In this document: positions 62,274 through 64,000 of the stretch, piece after piece
How the letters are laid out: every line of letters begins with the position of its first letter
Position numbering within the stretch: position 1 is the stretch's first letter
Assembly (NCBI GenBank): GCA_016207825.1
Contig: JACQZI010000008.1
Span: 1-64,000 of the forward strand
Source of the DNA: Planctomycetota bacterium
Lineage (GTDB): Bacteria > Planctomycetota > MHYJ01 > JACQXL01 > JACQZI01
Direction of reading: 5' to 3'
Length of the DNA: 64,000 nt
Notes under the pieces: generated by a model
What the model was told of the DNA's origin: nothing
The model's input: the letters and a program-made list of their open reading frames with translations, nothing else
Databases searched by the model: none
Translations under genes and position numbers: made by a program

Positions 62274-62639
62274 TCAGTTGTTAGATTTTTGTAACGAGTT
62301 AATAAGTCCTTGAAGCAATTTGCCTATTTCGTCGATTTCATGCTCAAGTATTTCGATTTCGTTATCATTAAAATAATCGAGTTTATGAGATAGTTTTATT
62401 ATAGTAACAACCTCGTATTGCGAGCGCAGAGCGATATAGAGAAACTGGATAAATTCTTTCCTGGTTTTACATCCGGAGCCTTCCGCTATATTGAGCGGGA
62501 TTGATGTTGCCGCGCGTCTTAACTGGGATGTAATTCCATAGATTTCCTCTTTCGGGAAGTTCTTGGTTTTATCATAAATCTTTACGCAAAATTCCATTGA
62601 CTTTTGCCAGACTATTAATTTCTCGAATCTGTAACCCAT
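62274..62639 (-). CDS. Four-helix-bundle protein (23S rRNA IVS / Avd-like family)
   Basis: The 121-aa protein begins GYRFEKLIVWQKSMEFCVKI and continues with FPKEEIYGITSQLRRAATSIPLNIAEGSG, the defining motif of the S23/IVP four-helix family. Members are often encoded within intervening sequences of 23S rRNA genes, and the DGR accessory protein Avd shares this fold. Here it stands between lemA and a DUF3137-like gene, and no rRNA, reverse transcriptase or variable-repeat gene is visible. The start is supported by AGGGAG 10 bp upstream. Confidence 0.85.
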   Translation of the reverse strand: MGYRFEKLIVWQKSMEFCVKIYDKTKNFPKEEIYGITSQLRRAATSIPLNIAEGSGCKTRKEFIQFLYIALRSQYEVVTIIKLSHKLDYFNDNEIEILEHEIDEIGKLLQGLINSLQKSNN

Positions 62640-62683
62640 TTTATTCTCCCTAAAACTAACAACTAATGTCTATATACTAACGA

Positions 62684-63343
62684 CTATTTCCCTTCTTCCA
62701 ATACATAGTGCGGTGTTTTCTTGTAAAACTCCATGGCAAAATCGTAAAGCTTTCTGTATTCAGCTGGTTTTATGGTTTTGTGCATATAAAAAGCCAGGTG
62801 GCTGTTCTTTATTTCTATGGCCGGGGTTTTGCCGTAGTTCATTAAGAATTCCATCATCTGCGGATGGATGATATCATAGGCGAATTTCTTATCGCTGGAT
62901 TTGACGTAAAACCGGCTGCTGAATTCCCTACTCTCGAAATCTATATCGTCAAATCCGATAGCCCCGGCAAACTTATCCAGGAAGTTTTCCGTCCGGATAA
63001 AAAGATAATCAAACTTTTCCTTTATGGTAAGCACGCAGACGGAATTGCTGTGCGTGGTCCGGTTTTTCCCCGAACCGGTGATATATTTATAATAGAAGAT
63101 ATCCACATAGCAATTTTCCTTGTTACCGGAGATAATATGATTGGCTCTTCTGGAGTCTCCAATAGTGAATAGGCTGATATCTCCGTATGTCCCGTCTTTT
63201 CCGTATGTTGATTGCATGTAAGTCAGCCCGAGTTCTTCGGCTAACGACATCATTTCCTTGCGGCGTTTGGCTTCAAAGTAGAATACCAGGATAGTAATCC
63301 CGATAGCACCTACGATGAGAAAGATAATAAAAAATCCTTCCAT
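62684..63343 (-). CDS. Membrane-anchored DUF3137-like protein
   Basis: The 219-aa protein has one N-terminal helix (FFIIFLIVGAIGITILVFYF) and a soluble domain with SLFTIGDSRRANHIISGN, YVDIFYYKYITGSGKNRTTHS and FLMNYGKTPAIEIKNSHLAFYM. The pattern resembles DUF3137 partners of LemA, although I cannot confirm the family. It is upstream of the four-helix gene and lemA on the same strand, so the three probably form one operon. Confidence 0.6.
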   Translation of the reverse strand: MEGFFIIFLIVGAIGITILVFYFEAKRRKEMMSLAEELGLTYMQSTYGKDGTYGDISLFTIGDSRRANHIISGNKENCYVDIFYYKYITGSGKNRTTHSNSVCVLTIKEKFDYLFIRTENFLDKFAGAIGFDDIDFESREFSSRFYVKSSDKKFAYDIIHPQMMEFLMNYGKTPAIEIKNSHLAFYMHKTIKPAEYRKLYDFAMEFYKKTPHYVLEEGK

Positions 63344-63445
63344 ATTGAGAGTGATTTTAAGCGATAAACAGAGCTAAGGCAAGAAAATCATTACATGATA
63401 TCTTTCCGCCATAGGCGGATCCGCCTTCGGCGGAAATCCTGTTGT

Positions 63446-64000
63446 TTAGGTATTGCAGAGGGCTGGGCGTTCGAATACTTTTCTGCCTGAGGAGCACAGT
63501 TCCTCTATGATATCAAGCACCTCTTTAGGGGTTTTGGCTTCGAATATTCTTACCCTTAACGGCTGGACATTGCGGATTGCCTTGGTATACCAGTGGAAGA
63601 ATTTACGGAAGACATAGACGCTGGATTCTTCACCGTGCTCTTTGATGCACAGCTCAAAGTGTTTTATCATTAGAGTAGTGATTTCTTCAAGGCAAGGGCG
63701 TTGCGGGACGGTGCCGTCACGGAGGTAGTCGTCGATTTCCTTGAATATCCAGGGATTGCCGAAAGAGCCGCGGGCAATCAGGAGACCGTCGCAACCGGTT
63801 TCATCCAGCATCTTTTTTGCGAGTGTCGCGGAAAGGACATCTCCGCTCGCAATGACTGGAATCTTAAGAGTTTGTTTTACTTTCCTGATGATATCGTAAT
63901 CCACCCTTCCGGCGTATTGCTGTTCCCTGGTGCGCCCGTGGATAAAGAGCGCCTTGATTCCGGAATCCTCTGCCTGGCGCGCGATATCAAGGGCGTTTAT
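63446..64000 (-). CDS. dus: tRNA-dihydrouridine synthase, truncated by window end
   Basis: The visible 184 C-terminal residues belong to a flavoenzyme reducing uridine in tRNA D-loops. Seen: ALFIHGRTREQQYAGRVDYD (catalytic-domain strand), IPVIASGDV, GCDGLLIARGSFGNPWIF and the helical domain (FRKFFHWYTKAIRNVQPLR). GTG at 63904 is an internal codon, not the start; the frame continues to the window edge, so the N-terminus is outside. It resembles DusB. Confidence 0.9.
   Translation of the reverse strand: MNALDIARQAEDSGIKALFIHGRTREQQYAGRVDYDIIRKVKQTLKIPVIASGDVLSATLAKKMLDETGCDGLLIARGSFGNPWIFKEIDDYLRDGTVPQRPCLEEITTLMIKHFELCIKEHGEESSVYVFRKFFHWYTKAIRNVQPLRVRIFEAKTPKEVLDIIEELCSSGRKVFERPALCNT

Noticed and set aside
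62274-62639. Diversity-generating retroelement marked by the Avd-like gene
   Set aside because: No reverse transcriptase, template repeat or C-type-lectin variable gene is present in the window.

Overview
The window reads as a chromosomal segment of an uncultured bacterium of roughly 45-50% GC. Gene density is high, operons are short and both strands are used. I lean towards a Planctomycetota/PVC-type or similar candidate-phylum anaerobe. The reasons are an aldehyde:ferredoxin oxidoreductase, a DUF2148 iron-sulfur protein, MshEN-type secretion domains, a large DUF3857/transglutaminase/TPR protein, RCC1/FN3 surface repeats and a long-form SRP RNA placed next to dnaX. This is an inference from gene content; no rRNA is present to settle it.

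Layout. 0-3.6 kb: a polyhydroxyalkanoate locus (phaE, phaC, a PhaJ-like hydratase, a phasin-like protein), preceded by the 3' end of an unidentified frame. 3.8-7.5 kb: tungsten AOR and a CstA-type permease. 7.5-12.5 kb (minus): an RCC1/fibronectin surface protein and a GspE/PilB ATPase carrying a C-terminal PilZ domain. 12.8-17.6 kb: ung, then an AT-rich accessory block (small membrane protein, duplicated CPFCG protein, trypsin-like protease) ending in a 22-bp-period repeat array, then a PD40 lipoprotein. 17.7-26.4 kb (minus): transglutaminase-TPR protein, ffh, a PpiD/SurA-like chaperone, gdhA. 26.7-43.5 kb: radical SAM, cysteine-rich secreted protein, acyl-CoA dehydrogenase, guaA, methyltransferase, dodecin, GT4, plsC-cmk, moxR, lgt, panB, DUF2148, PAS protein, an unidentified 408-aa protein, tpiA, three tRNAs and tadA. 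43.6-48.1 kb: P1B ATPase, SRP RNA, dnaX, ybaB. 48.1-49.8 kb: a second accessory block with a second 22-bp-period array, an orphan HTH frame and a PD-(D/E)XK-like protein. 49.8-58.3 kb: GH57, then nusA-infB-rbfA-lipoprotein-rph and ruvC. 58.4-64 kb (minus): MshEN-like protein, Nudix, YiiX-like membrane protein, lemA cluster, dusB (cut by the window edge).

How genes work together. PhaJ supplies (R)-3-hydroxyacyl-CoA to PhaEC, and phasin coats the granule. Ffh (21.6 kb) and the SRP RNA (45.7 kb) form the SRP. TadA sits just upstream, on the same strand, of the tRNA-Arg(ACG) it should edit. NusA, IF-2, RbfA and RNase PH form a transcription/translation/RNA-maturation operon.

The most unusual content is non-coding. 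Two degenerate tandem arrays (about 15,333-15,772 and 48,443-48,706) share an exact 22-bp period but differ in sequence, and each abuts an AT-rich accessory gene cluster. A palindromic repeat family is read through in frame inside at least two long genes. Several dispersed repeats form the 3' ends and stop codons of genes. Three promoters have a -10 box only 7-10 bp before the start codon, suggesting leaderless mRNAs.
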